A program made the translations under genes and the position numbers. A DNA stretch of 64,000 bases from Brevibacillus laterosporus (GTDB taxonomy: Bacteria; Bacillota; Bacilli; Brevibacillales; Brevibacillaceae). The notes under the pieces were generated by a model, which had not been told where the DNA came from, did no database searches, and worked only from the letters and a program-made list of their open reading frames with translations. Below are positions 1 through 8,782 of the stretch, in pieces (the first letter of the stretch is position 1; every line of letters begins with the position of its first letter). The stretch spans positions 740,501 through 804,500 of the forward strand of contig CP033464.1 in the NCBI GenBank assembly GCA_007833815.1, given 5' to 3'.

Positions 1-1315
1 TATTGGATGCACACACGCTGGAACCGCTGCTATTGTTACTGCTGCCAAATTATATCCGGATGCTCAGATCACGGTTTATGAGCGAAATGACAATATCTCC
101 TTTCTTTCATGCGGAATAGCTTTGTATGTAGGTGGTGTTGTAAAAGACCCTCAAGGATTGTTCTACTCTTCACCAGCGCAATTAGCTGATCTGGGCGTGG
201 TTACGCATATGCGCCACGATGTTATCTCTGTTGATACTGATCAAAAAACTCTAGTAGTTCGCAATTTAAATACAAATGAAGACGTAACAGATACCTTTGA
301 TAAATTGATTGTTACAACTGGTTCATGGCCGATCATGCCTAATTTAGAGGGCATACAACTAGACAACATCGTGTTGTCCAAAAATTTTAATCACTCCAAT
401 ACTATTATCGAAAAAGCAAAGACTGCTAAAAATGTGGTCGTTGTCGGTGCTGGCTACATTGGTATTGAATTAGTCGAAGCATTTGAGATGAATGGCAAAC
501 AAGTGACTCTCATTGATAGTGTTGACCGGATTTTAAACCGTTATCTAGACGAAGAGTTCACCCAAATAACCGAAAAAGAATTGCAAGATCATGGCGTTAT
601 ACTTGCTCTAGGTCAAACTGTTACCAGATTTGAAGGTATAGACGGTAAAGTTTCAAAGGTCATTACCACCAAAGGCGAATACGAGACTGATCTGGTCATT
701 CTGTGCATCGGTTTCCGTCCAAATACAGGCTTACTTGAAGGGCAAGTTGACATGTTGGGTAATGGAGCCATTATCGTTAATGAATACATGCAAACTAGCA
801 AAGCAGATGTGTACGCTGCTGGTGACAGTTGTGCGATTCACTACAATCCTATCGGGCAACACGCCTATATTCCTCTTGCTACTAATGCCGTACGTATGGG
901 TACATTGGTTGCTAAGAACCTGGTTACTCCTACAATTGCTTATATGGGTACACAAGGGACATCCGGGATTAAAATCTATGAGTATAACATTGCTTCCACT
1001 GGATTAACAGAAGGGGCAGCTTCCGATTTAGCTATGAATGTGAAGAGTATCACAATCGAAGACAGCTATCGCCCGGAATTCATGCCAGAACATGAAAAAG
1101 TGTTACTAAAAGTAGTCTATGAAAAGACTTCCCGTCGTATCGTTGGAGCCCAAATTATGTCCAAAGCTGATTTGACGCAAGCGATGAATACCTTATCTGT
1201 CTGCATTCAAAACCAAATGACAATTGACCAGCTCGCGTTTGTCGATTTCTTCTTTCAACCGCATTACAACAAGCCTTGGAATTTCCTGAATCAGGCTGGA
1301 TTACAGGCAATGTAG
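1..1315 (+). CDS. nox: Water-forming NADH oxidase (5' partial)
   Basis: FAD-dependent pyridine-nucleotide disulfide oxidoreductase of the Nox/CoA-disulfide-reductase group, a cytoplasmic enzyme that oxidises NADH and reduces O2 to water. The reading frame is open from base 2, so the true start lies before the window. Visible: N-terminal nucleotide-binding segment IGCTHAGTAA, redox-active cysteine in SFLSCGIALYVGG, a second Rossmann motif VVVGAGYIGIEL for NADH, the FAD motif VYAAGDSC, and the C-terminal dimerisation domain ending in FNFLN-type sequence. The cysteine context and GCTHAGT start match lactic-acid-bacterial water-forming Nox better than CoA-disulfide reductase; that choice is by resemblance. 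Only the first few residues are missing. Confidence 0.9.
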   Translation, partial: IGCTHAGTAAIVTAAKLYPDAQITVYERNDNISFLSCGIALYVGGVVKDPQGLFYSSPAQLADLGVVTHMRHDVISVDTDQKTLVVRNLNTNEDVTDTFDKLIVTTGSWPIMPNLEGIQLDNIVLSKNFNHSNTIIEKAKTAKNVVVVGAGYIGIELVEAFEMNGKQVTLIDSVDRILNRYLDEEFTQITEKELQDHGVILALGQTVTRFEGIDGKVSKVITTKGEYETDLVILCIGFRPNTGLLEGQVDMLGNGAIIVNEYMQTSKADVYAAGDSCAIHYNPIGQHAYIPLATNAVRMGTLVAKNLVTPTIAYMGTQGTSGIKIYEYNIASTGLTEGAASDLAMNVKSITIEDSYRPEFMPEHEKVLLKVVYEKTSRRIVGAQIMSKADLTQAMNTLSVCIQNQMTIDQLAFVDFFFQPHYNKPWNFLNQAGLQAM

Positions 1316-1372
1316 AGCTAAAAACCGAGCAAATTGTTACGTACCGGGTACAGGTAAAGATAGATGTTCAGC

Positions 1373-1409
1373 AAAAAGAGCGTAAGCCATTACAGCTAAC
1401 GCTCTTTTT
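1373..1409. terminator. Bidirectional intrinsic terminator
   Basis: Inverted repeat aaaaagagcgt / acgctcttttt with a 15-base loop, A-rich on one side and T-rich on the other. It sits between the convergent nox gene and the aminopeptidase-like gene and can serve both. Confidence 0.85.
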
Positions 1410-1435
1410 CTCGTGATAGAATAAGCTTTCTACAC

Positions 1436-2386
1436 CTACAAGCCAAGCAATTCCCCGTGTTTCATTACTTGTTTCTCATCCAGATAGAAGTCTGGCTGCA
1501 TGACAACACAATCGATATGTACCCCTGCCGATATTACTCCACCAAAGGTATTGTTACTTCCGAAAGCGACATGGATTGTGCTGTATACTTTTTCATCCTC
1601 CAAGACTACTCCGGTGATACGAGCTTTGTCGTTTGTCCCTACTCCGAACTCTGCTAACAATCGGCCATCTCCATCGCCCAACATCTCCAATAGCTGTTCG
1701 CCGCTTGGACCTTCTGCTGAAATAATTCGTCCTTGGTCGAGAGTAAGCAGGACAGGTTCATGTAGTTTACCTATTCCTGCAATTGAACCATCAACTAGGA
1801 TTTGCCCGGTAGCTGTTCCTTCTAGAGGAGCGATATACGCTTCACCAGAAGGCAGGTTACCTGATTCGCCTGGATTTACATACAAACCGGTGCTTGGAAC
1901 ACCATTTCTCTGTTCGATGGAAAAGCTCAGCGAGTAACCAGCTTTGTCAATTCGCACCTGTTTCGCTTCTGTCAGCATACTAGTTACCACTTCAGTCATT
2001 TCTTTTACTTTTACATAATCAGCTGCAATAGCTCCTGCCAGGAACATATCCTCCGTTATTCCAGGCATCGTGGCCACTCTTGCTCCTGCTGCTACCGCAT
2101 TCTTTCTTGCATGCGTGTGTGTGAGGGAATGCTCCGTAATACCAATGACTACGTCAGCTTTCGTCATAGCGATAGCTACAGATGCAGGAGGCTCTTCCCC
2201 TGATTTTGTACGTTCCTGCATAACCATAAGCATGGTTTGGGCTCCTAGACTTTTTCCTGCCTTATAAAGAGCCTCCGCGAGCTTTTTCTTTTGGTCATCC
2301 GTTACAAGTAAGAGCGTTTCACCAGCTTTTACTCCCAAAGAGCTTTGTAGCACACTTTTACTAATTTCTACGATAGATTGTTGCAT
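1436..2386 (-). CDS. M29-type (leucyl aminopeptidase-like) metalloprotein
   Basis: About 316 residues resembling the thermophilic-aminopeptidase (M29)/NicX-like fold family: an N-terminal Rossmann-like half (ETLLLVTDD, TKADVVIGITEHSLTHT) and a C-terminal half carrying the conserved acidic and histidine residues (GEAYIAPLEGTATGQI, AEFGVGTND, IHVAFGSNNTFGG, SAGVHIDCV). The GxN and HID motifs are the likely metal ligands. I chose the ATG at 2386 because AAAGGTGG lies 5-6 bases upstream; the GTG nine bases earlier would overlap that site. The substrate is not known. It stands alone and converges on nox. Confidence 0.75.
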   Translation of the reverse strand: MQQSIVEISKSVLQSSLGVKAGETLLLVTDDQKKKLAEALYKAGKSLGAQTMLMVMQERTKSGEEPPASVAIAMTKADVVIGITEHSLTHTHARKNAVAAGARVATMPGITEDMFLAGAIAADYVKVKEMTEVVTSMLTEAKQVRIDKAGYSLSFSIEQRNGVPSTGLYVNPGESGNLPSGEAYIAPLEGTATGQILVDGSIAGIGKLHEPVLLTLDQGRIISAEGPSGEQLLEMLGDGDGRLLAEFGVGTNDKARITGVVLEDEKVYSTIHVAFGSNNTFGGVISAGVHIDCVVMQPDFYLDEKQVMKHGELLGL

Positions 2387-2516
2387 ATGGACCACCTTTC
2401 TACTAACACCTCAGAAATTTTATCTACACATTCCGAAATATACTTTACCATGTTCATCTGACACAGGCACACGCCTCACTTACACATTTCAAGTGGAAGA
2501 ACGGCTTTTCCTCCCA

Positions 2517-3092
2517 CTAGCAATGAACAATCTCCCCCATATAACAATAATAAGGGTCACCCTCTATCACATGTTCCTGCTTTACTTCCGCAGATAGGAC
2601 AGGAGCAGTAATCTCTTGGGCTACAATCAGCTTGCATTCATAGTAACGCTCACAATTTCCAATCACAGGTGTTGTAATAACTTGTGCCTCTACAAGAGTT
2701 AATTGGCAAGCAGAGATTTTGTCCACAGTACGACCTGATTGCATCCCACAAGCAAAAAGCTTTTCTCCCATATCTTCTGAAAAAGGAATACTGACCGTAA
2801 ACTCTTGAGAAGCTTGTAAGAGCTGGGTGGTATGTCTGCTTTTACGCACCATAACCGTCAACGTTGGCTTGCCGAATAAAAAACCAATGCTCCCCCAAGC
2901 AATTGTCATCGTGTTGATCTCTTCTCCTACCTTTGTTGTCAGAAAAGCCCCTCTCCGATGTAGCCAATCTGTTGCGAGCTCTATTTGCTCCAAAAAAGCT
3001 ACAGGCTTTTGATTTTCCTGCTTATGATCCTCCATATTCTTCAGCTGTTGATCCACTAGAGACACCCTTTCGATGTTTATCCTCCCCTTCAT
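2517..3092 (-). CDS. Flavin reductase-like FMN-binding protein
   Basis: 191 residues with the flavin-reductase-like split-barrel fold: GAFLTTKVGEEINTMTIAWG then GKPTLTVMVRKSRHT and EFTVSIPF are the strand and FMN-phosphate-contacting segments typical of this family, followed by the LVEAQVITTPVIGNCERYYEC dimer region. Such proteins bind FMN and often reduce flavins or act as NAD(P)H oxidoreductases; the partner enzyme is not evident here. The N-terminus may start later, since no convincing ribosome site precedes the ATG at 3092, while a GGGGAGG sequence lies inside the first codons. Confidence 0.75.
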   Translation of the reverse strand: MKGRINIERVSLVDQQLKNMEDHKQENQKPVAFLEQIELATDWLHRRGAFLTTKVGEEINTMTIAWGSIGFLFGKPTLTVMVRKSRHTTQLLQASQEFTVSIPFSEDMGEKLFACGMQSGRTVDKISACQLTLVEAQVITTPVIGNCERYYECKLIVAQEITAPVLSAEVKQEHVIEGDPYYCYMGEIVHC

Positions 3093-3155
3093 TGTACTGA
3101 TATTTTACTAGTATCCCTTCTCTTTTTTTGACAAAAGCTTGTCCTCGCTTGAAAA

Positions 3156-3193
3156 TCAAAAAATCCACCCCGTGTATAAGCACAGGATGGATT
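3156..3193 (-). terminator. Terminator of the permease gene
   Basis: On the minus strand a 13-base imperfect stem (AATCCATCCTGTG / CACGGGGTGGATT) with a 6-base loop is followed by a T-rich run, directly after the stop of the amino-acid permease. Confidence 0.75.
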
Positions 3194-3205
3194 CTCTTCT
3201 TCTAC

Positions 3206-4630
3206 TTATCTATTATTCGTCAGCTTAGCAATGGATGGTAGGATCAAACCAAGACCTAACAACACGAACGGTGTCACGATATTAAGCGTGATTTGGAAGT
3301 ACCATTCTTCCGTAAAGGCAGGCACTTTTGGGAACATCCCCATCAAGCAAGCAAAGACCGTGAAGACAAAGCACCATCCACCAATTATCAAACCAAATTT
3401 GTTATTTTTCACAAACTGGTATTCAGACGTAAATTTATCAGCCATTTTCATTACAGCAATATATGCTGCGAATACCCACAGATAACGAAGCGGCATAACG
3501 ACGGAATTCAAGTCTAACAACCAGTTAAACAATGTATTCATATTACCGATTCCCAATGCAGGTACTATGATGAGAATACCTACTAGAATCGCAGTCAAGA
3601 TATAGCCATTAGTAGGAGTACCCTTGGCATTGGTTTTCAATAGTTTTCTTGGAATGTATTTCTCATCAGCGTCTAATAGCAACACTTTTAATGGCGCATC
3701 AATAGAGAATGCCAATGCTGAGATTTGAGCCAATGTATTAGAGATTGCATATAGAATTAAGAACGTGTTACCAATTCCATAGTAATTACCAAGCATCTGG
3801 AACGCATAGTATTGACCATTCATTTTTAAGTCAGCAGGAATATGATTTGCATCAAACATAATACCCATAGCATAGGAACCCAATAGGGCACACACTGCAA
3901 CCATGATGGCCAGAATCAACATCCCTCTAGGGAATTCACGAGTTGGGTTATTAGTGAAGTTGACATAAGGTGCAATCTTCTCCGCCCCACCTACCGCAAA
4001 AACTAACATGGATAAGGTAGTAAAGTAAGCAAAATTAAATTCAGGAATAAATGTGCTAACCGTCATGTTAGTTGTTGCCACACTAACACCCGTTAAAGCT
4101 GGTGCAGTAACAGCTAGTACAATGTACAACAATGACATCACAAATACTGAGATACCAGCAACTGTCCCAATACGCTTCAAGGAAGAAATACCTTTAGACG
4201 CAATCCATACAAAAAATAAGAAGATAGCTAAGCAAGCTATTTGAATCGATAAGGTAGAAAATTCGCTGAGAATTTTACCGCTACCCGTAAATGTCCAACC
4301 TAGTGCAATCAAGATCGCTTGTGGTTTTTGTGCTAGATAAGGAATGTGAACAGCCCAATAGGTCCATGCTGCTAGATAAGCAATATTAGCTCCCATTGTT
4401 TCCTTAATCCATGTACTAACACCACCCTTGCCATCTTTAAAGGTGGACCCCAATTGTCCTACCATTAAGGCATAAGGAATAAAGTATAAGGCAATAATCA
4501 AAACCCAAGACGTAATAACCTGAAGTCCTTGGTTGGCAAAGTTATTAACAACGTTACCAAATCCCCATACTGATACAAATGCCATTAAGGCGATATTATA
4601 CCAACGGAGTTTTTTTGCATCCGCTCCCAT
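3206..4630 (-). CDS. APC-family amino acid permease (YjeM/glutamate-GABA antiporter type)
   Basis: 474-residue integral membrane protein with about 12 hydrophobic helices. The first helix (NIALMAFVSVWGFGNVVNN) carries the glycine-rich unwound substrate site of the amino-acid-polyamine-cation superfamily; FKDGKGGVSTWIKETMG is the cytoplasmic loop and helix 3 region typical of glutamate:GABA antiporter-like members such as YjeM. The closing segment near residues 300-320 (ISALAFSIDAPLKVLLLDAD) fits the same group. An AGGAAGGAG ribosome site precedes the ATG. Substrate is inferred only at family level. It has its own terminator and is probably monocistronic. Confidence 0.85.
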   Translation of the reverse strand: MGADAKKLRWYNIALMAFVSVWGFGNVVNNFANQGLQVITSWVLIIALYFIPYALMVGQLGSTFKDGKGGVSTWIKETMGANIAYLAAWTYWAVHIPYLAQKPQAILIALGWTFTGSGKILSEFSTLSIQIACLAIFLFFVWIASKGISSLKRIGTVAGISVFVMSLLYIVLAVTAPALTGVSVATTNMTVSTFIPEFNFAYFTTLSMLVFAVGGAEKIAPYVNFTNNPTREFPRGMLILAIMVAVCALLGSYAMGIMFDANHIPADLKMNGQYYAFQMLGNYYGIGNTFLILYAISNTLAQISALAFSIDAPLKVLLLDADEKYIPRKLLKTNAKGTPTNGYILTAILVGILIIVPALGIGNMNTLFNWLLDLNSVVMPLRYLWVFAAYIAVMKMADKFTSEYQFVKNNKFGLIIGGWCFVFTVFACLMGMFPKVPAFTEEWYFQITLNIVTPFVLLGLGLILPSIAKLTNNR

Positions 4631-4829
4631 AAAAAGAAATTCTCCTTCCTAAAATAAAAAATATCACAGCTTTTCCCCTTGTAGATTATAAAGGAGGACT
4701 CAGTCTATTTGTATAACTAAATAAAAACATTTTTGTCTTTTTATCTATTGTTAATAATTCTAAAATCAAATTATGATGTATAAAGAATATATTTACCAAA
4801 AAGCATTAAATTATAAATGTCTATCAAAA

Positions 4830-4878
4830 AACAAAAAAGAGCAATTACATAAGTTACATGTAACAGCTCTTTTTTGTT
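4830..4878. terminator. Bidirectional terminator after ugpQ
   Basis: AACAAAAAAGAGC / GCTCTTTTTTGTT with a 23-base loop that itself contains gttacatgtaac. It lies downstream of the phosphodiesterase stop and ends the long minus-strand ugp operon before the permease promoter region. Confidence 0.8.
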
Positions 4879-4908
4879 ATTTTTTTACGCTTGCACTACG
4901 CTTATGAT

Positions 4909-5634
4909 TCAGTGTGTTAAAGAAAGCATTCGATCAGGATGGTTTGTACATATACATACATCTGGGTGCCAAGCTCTTATCCGCTCGATCTCACTAGCAT
5001 CATCAATCGTCCATGCAAAAATTTCGTAGCCTTCTTCTATCATCGTCTGTACAAATTCTTTTGTCAGATAAGGATACGCCATAGAAAGAATAGTTGCCCC
5101 GGTTTCTACTAGCTGTTCTCGCAAAAGAACTGGCTTTCCCGCTATAATGAGTCCAGTTTTAATCGAAGGCTGTAACTCTTTGACCCTTTTGATGATCTCA
5201 TGATCAAAAGACGTTAGGCATACCTGGGAAATCAGTTCATATTTTTCTACCAGCTCCACAACCTTTTCAGCTAGAAGGGGGTATAGGTTTCCTGCTGTCT
5301 TTAGCTCTACATTAAGGCGGCATGAATGATGCGAAACAGCTTGAAACAATTCTTCTAAGGCAGGAATCGTTTCATGTGAAAATTCTTCAGCAAACCAGCC
5401 TCCTGCACTCCATTCACGCAATTCTTCAAAGGTATGATCTTTGACTAACCCTGACCCGTTTGTAGTACGTTCTAGTGTAAAATCATGAATAAGCACAGGA
5501 ACCCCATCTTTTGATAGCTGTACATCTACCTCAATCGCTTGAATACCCGGTTCTGCTAAAGCAAGTTTAATAGCTGCCATTGTATTTTCAGGCGCTCTTC
5601 CTGACCAACCTCGATGTGCCATGCAGTAGCTCAT
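4909..5634 (-). CDS. ugpQ: Glycerophosphodiester phosphodiesterase, cytoplasmic
   Basis: 241 residues, the usual size of cytosolic UgpQ-type enzymes that split glycerophosphodiesters into glycerol-3-phosphate and an alcohol. The GDPD signature is intact: AHRGWSGRAPENT (catalytic His, metal Glu), EVDVQLSKDGVPVLIHD (Glu/Asp metal ligands and second catalytic His), VELK around residue 110, and the C-terminal FAWTIDD. There is no signal peptide, consistent with acting after uptake. It is the last gene of the operon, 9 bases downstream of the binding protein, with GGGAG 5 bases before its ATG. Confidence 0.93.
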   Translation of the reverse strand: MSYCMAHRGWSGRAPENTMAAIKLALAEPGIQAIEVDVQLSKDGVPVLIHDFTLERTTNGSGLVKDHTFEELREWSAGGWFAEEFSHETIPALEELFQAVSHHSCRLNVELKTAGNLYPLLAEKVVELVEKYELISQVCLTSFDHEIIKRVKELQPSIKTGLIIAGKPVLLREQLVETGATILSMAYPYLTKEFVQTMIEEGYEIFAWTIDDASEIERIRAWHPDVCICTNHPDRMLSLTH

Positions 5635-5643
5635 ATGATCTCC

Positions 5644-6960
5644 CTATTTCTTCAACAATTTTTGGCCTTTTTCCACAGCTTTTAACAGTGCTTCGTCAAT
5701 GGTAGCCTGACCTAAAATGATGCGCTGAATCTCTGTCATGATCACTTCCTGTAATTCCTTATAACCTGGTACCATTGGACGTGGTTTGCCATATTCTAAC
5801 TGCTTTACTGCTACTTGGAAATTCGGATCCTGTTCATACACTTTTTTCATTTCAGCTGACTGGATTGCGTCTGATGTGACTGGCATATATCCTGTTTCAG
5901 CTGACCATACACTGGTTTGTGGGGTATCGGTTATCCACTTCACGAACTCCCATGCCGCCTTCTTTTCTGCATCAGAGGATTTTTGTAGGATGACCAGGTT
6001 GGCTCCACCTGTTGGTACTCCGAAATCCTTATTAGCTGGTAAGAAGGCCGTTCCTACATCAAACTTGGCTTTTTCCCGCATACCCTTCAACTCACCAGTA
6101 GTCGTAAAGATCATCCCGACCTGCTGATTTAAGAAGTCCTGCGCGACAACATCCCATGCATTGTACTTTTCACCTGGAGGAGCTTTCATAATGCCTTCTT
6201 TTAACATACTCATCCAGAATTCTAATGGCGCTTTACCTGCCTCTGTGTTAATGACTAAGCTCTTGCCATCTTCACTTAAGATTTGTCCTCCGCTCTCAAA
6301 CACCAGCGCTTCATAGAACCAGATATCAATTGGTGTGGAGAAACCATATATTTTGGTTTTCCCGCCATCCTTTTTGGTTAACTTTTGGGAAAAGCTACGT
6401 AATTCATCCCACGTTTTTGGCCCATTAGGATCAAGTCCTTCCTTTTTCAGCAAATCTCGATTAACGTATAGCAAAGGAGTGGAGCGATTAAACGGAATGG
6501 CATATAATTTCTCATTCCAATAGGAGTTGCCCATGAGACCAGGATTGTATTTCTTCTCTTCTCCTGCGGCATATGGCCCTAGATCCTCTAATACCTTCGC
6601 ATCAGCAAAAGCGCCAATGGAAGCAATCTCAACCATAGTAACGTCAGGCTGATTCCCCGCTGTTACTGCTGATAGTACCTTCGTATGATTCTCGTAGTAG
6701 CTTCCTTGATAGGAAGGCTTGACTACAATATCCTTATGAGTTCGATTAAACTCTTTCACCAGCTTTTGCACCATTTCCCCGTTGTGACCGCCTACTGCAT
6801 ACCAAAAATCAATCTCGACAGGCTGACTAGGTGCCGTTGCTTCCTGCTTTGGTTGTGTCCCCTGTTCTTTTGTTCCTGTTGCTTGCTGCTGAGCACATCC
6901 CGCCAGCATTCCCGACAAACCTACTGTACACATCAGAATAGATAAGCCCCACTTTTTCAC
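5644..6960 (-). CDS. ugpB: Extracellular sugar-phosphate (G3P/GPC) binding lipoprotein
   Basis: Solute-binding protein of the carbohydrate uptake ABC family 1, predicted to capture glycerol-3-phosphate or glycerophosphodiesters outside the membrane. A lipoprotein signal is clear: VKKWGLSILM then GLSGMLAGC, with the lipobox cysteine anchoring it. I start at the GTG at 6960, preceded by AAGGAGG and eight bases; an upstream in-frame extension would spoil the signal peptide. The mature part has the family features WYAVGGHNGEMVQKLV, VTMVEIASIGAFAD, YAIPFNRSTPLLYVN and WEFVKWITDTP. Substrate assignment rests on the UgpQ and GlpP neighbours. Confidence 0.88.
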   Translation of the reverse strand: MKKWGLSILMCTVGLSGMLAGCAQQQATGTKEQGTQPKQEATAPSQPVEIDFWYAVGGHNGEMVQKLVKEFNRTHKDIVVKPSYQGSYYENHTKVLSAVTAGNQPDVTMVEIASIGAFADAKVLEDLGPYAAGEEKKYNPGLMGNSYWNEKLYAIPFNRSTPLLYVNRDLLKKEGLDPNGPKTWDELRSFSQKLTKKDGGKTKIYGFSTPIDIWFYEALVFESGGQILSEDGKSLVINTEAGKAPLEFWMSMLKEGIMKAPPGEKYNAWDVVAQDFLNQQVGMIFTTTGELKGMREKAKFDVGTAFLPANKDFGVPTGGANLVILQKSSDAEKKAAWEFVKWITDTPQTSVWSAETGYMPVTSDAIQSAEMKKVYEQDPNFQVAVKQLEYGKPRPMVPGYKELQEVIMTEIQRIILGQATIDEALLKAVEKGQKLLKK

Positions 6961-6988
6961 GTTCTTGCCCTCCTTGGTTATCACTTTT

Positions 6989-7816
6989 TTATTTTGATTG
7001 GTAGACAAACGCGCTAATAATATGGCGTTGAGCAAAAAAGAAAATCAACAGAATAGGGAACACCAAAACCATATTTCCCGCCATCACCACATTCCATTGG
7101 CTACCACCATCCGCCGCTTTGAGCATGGAGATTCCGATAGGCAATGTGCGTACCTCGTTACTATTGGTCATGATGAGCGGCCAGAAGTAATCATTCCAGT
7201 GATAGATAAAACTAAACAGTCCAAATGTAACCAGCACATGCTTCGCCATAGGTGCCATGATGGTCCACATGATTTTCCATTCAGATGCATTATCTAGTCG
7301 TGCCGCTTCGATTACCTCATCTGGTACCTGCATAAAGGCTTGACGTAATAAAAAGATACCGAAGGCACTCGCTCCATAAGGTAAAATCAGTGACCATAAC
7401 GTGTTTACTAGCCCCCAATGACTCATCTCCACGTAGATAGGTAGAAAGATGACTTGAGGCGGAATCATTAGAGCAATCAGAGTTAATCCAAACAAGAGGT
7501 TCCTTCCCCGAAACCGATACCTTGCAAAAGCATAGGCAGCAGGTACAGCGGTTAAAATCTGAAGAAATAAAACTCCAACCGCTACCAATGTACTGTTTAG
7601 TAAATATGTAAAGAATGGACCTGAGCTCCAAGCGATTAAAAAGTTTTGAAACTGCAAAGATTCGGGCCACCAGGTAGGTGGAAATTGAAAGACCTCCGGC
7701 AATGTTTTAAAAGCAGTCAACGCCATCCATAGGAAAGGAAAGACAAAGATGAGCGAAACTGCTAGTAACAGCATCCATTCAATCGCTTTAAGCGAAAGGT
7801 GTCCGACTTGCTTCAC
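6989..7816 (-). CDS. ugpE: ABC transporter permease (UgpE-type)
   Basis: 275 residues, six membrane helices, MalG/UgpE-type inner-membrane component. The EAA loop that contacts the ATPase is visible as EVIEAARLDNASEWKIMWTI. It lies between ugpB and ugpA with 15 bases to its upstream neighbour, forming the heterodimeric permease with it. Confidence 0.9.
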   Translation of the reverse strand: MKQVGHLSLKAIEWMLLLAVSLIFVFPFLWMALTAFKTLPEVFQFPPTWWPESLQFQNFLIAWSSGPFFTYLLNSTLVAVGVLFLQILTAVPAAYAFARYRFRGRNLLFGLTLIALMIPPQVIFLPIYVEMSHWGLVNTLWSLILPYGASAFGIFLLRQAFMQVPDEVIEAARLDNASEWKIMWTIMAPMAKHVLVTFGLFSFIYHWNDYFWPLIMTNSNEVRTLPIGISMLKAADGGSQWNVVMAGNMVLVFPILLIFFFAQRHIISAFVYQSK

Positions 7817-7831
7817 TTGTCATCTCTCCTT

Positions 7832-8782
7832 CTAGCGGTAGTGAACACGTTTTTCCATAAATAAAAAGTGCAGGAAAGTGACAACTCCGATGAGTCCTAA
7901 TAGTAAGACAGAGGCCGCAGAGGCAATTCCTCCATTATAAAAATCCATTCCCTGCTCATAGATATAAAAGACCAGCATATTTGTGCTGTTAACAGGCCCT
8001 CCTTGCGTCATGATGTAAATGGTGTCGAAAACTTGAAAAGAGGAGATTATGTTAATGACTGTCAGGAAAAACAAGGTCGGTGACAGCATGGGAAGTGTAA
8101 TCTTTTGTAGCGTGTTCCATTTGCTCGCTTGATCTAACGCGGCAGCTTCATAGAGATCTTTCGGAATACTTTGCAGTCCTGCAATAAAGACTAGCGTGTT
8201 ATATCCTACTCCTTTCCAAACGCTAACTAGAATAAGCGAAATCATAGCGCTTTTTGTATCACTAAGCCATGAATAAGCAGGTAATCCGATGAATTCCAAC
8301 AGGGCGTTCAACAAGCCATATTGGGGGTCCATGAGCCACATCCACAGCATAGATACTGACACCAATGAAATGATATGAGGGCTAAAAACAGCAGCTTGCA
8401 TAATTCCGTAAATCTTAGCTGTTCGATTTAGCCAAAGTGCCAGGAAAAAAGCTAACAATATGCTGATAGACACAGTGCCAAAAGTAAACACAATGGTATT
8501 TAAGAAGACTAGGTGAAAATCTGGTTCACTTAGTAGCTCTCGAAAGTTGGCAAAACCTACCCACTCGATAGCATCCAAATTAAGTAGCGACCAATCATGA
8601 AAGCTAAGATAAATCATGTAACCGATCGGAAAGAAGAAAAAGAGCGTAAAAAACAACAGAGCAGGAGTAATGTATGCATATGGACGTACATTCTCAAAAA
8701 ATTTCGTTTTCACCATCCGTTCCCTAGACCAGACCGATGGATTAGGCAACGGTTTGGTTTGTGTTGTAGCCACCTTTTCCAT
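7832..8782 (-). CDS. ugpA: ABC transporter permease (UgpA-type)
   Basis: 316 residues, six membrane helices, MalF/UgpA-type. The EAA motif is DLYEAAALDQASKWNTLQKI. The start ATG abuts the stop of the ATPase gene (no gap), suggesting translational coupling. The first 25 residues are a polar cytoplasmic tail before the first helix (YAYITPALLFFTLFFFF). Confidence 0.9.
   Translation of the reverse strand: MEKVATTQTKPLPNPSVWSRERMVKTKFFENVRPYAYITPALLFFTLFFFFPIGYMIYLSFHDWSLLNLDAIEWVGFANFRELLSEPDFHLVFLNTIVFTFGTVSISILLAFFLALWLNRTAKIYGIMQAAVFSPHIISLVSVSMLWMWLMDPQYGLLNALLEFIGLPAYSWLSDTKSAMISLILVSVWKGVGYNTLVFIAGLQSIPKDLYEAAALDQASKWNTLQKITLPMLSPTLFFLTVINIISSFQVFDTIYIMTQGGPVNSTNMLVFYIYEQGMDFYNGGIASAASVLLLGLIGVVTFLHFLFMEKRVHYR

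Noticed and set aside
735-1007. Open frame inside nox on the same strand
   Set aside because: Alternative frame of a well-conserved gene with no ribosome site and no recognisable protein.
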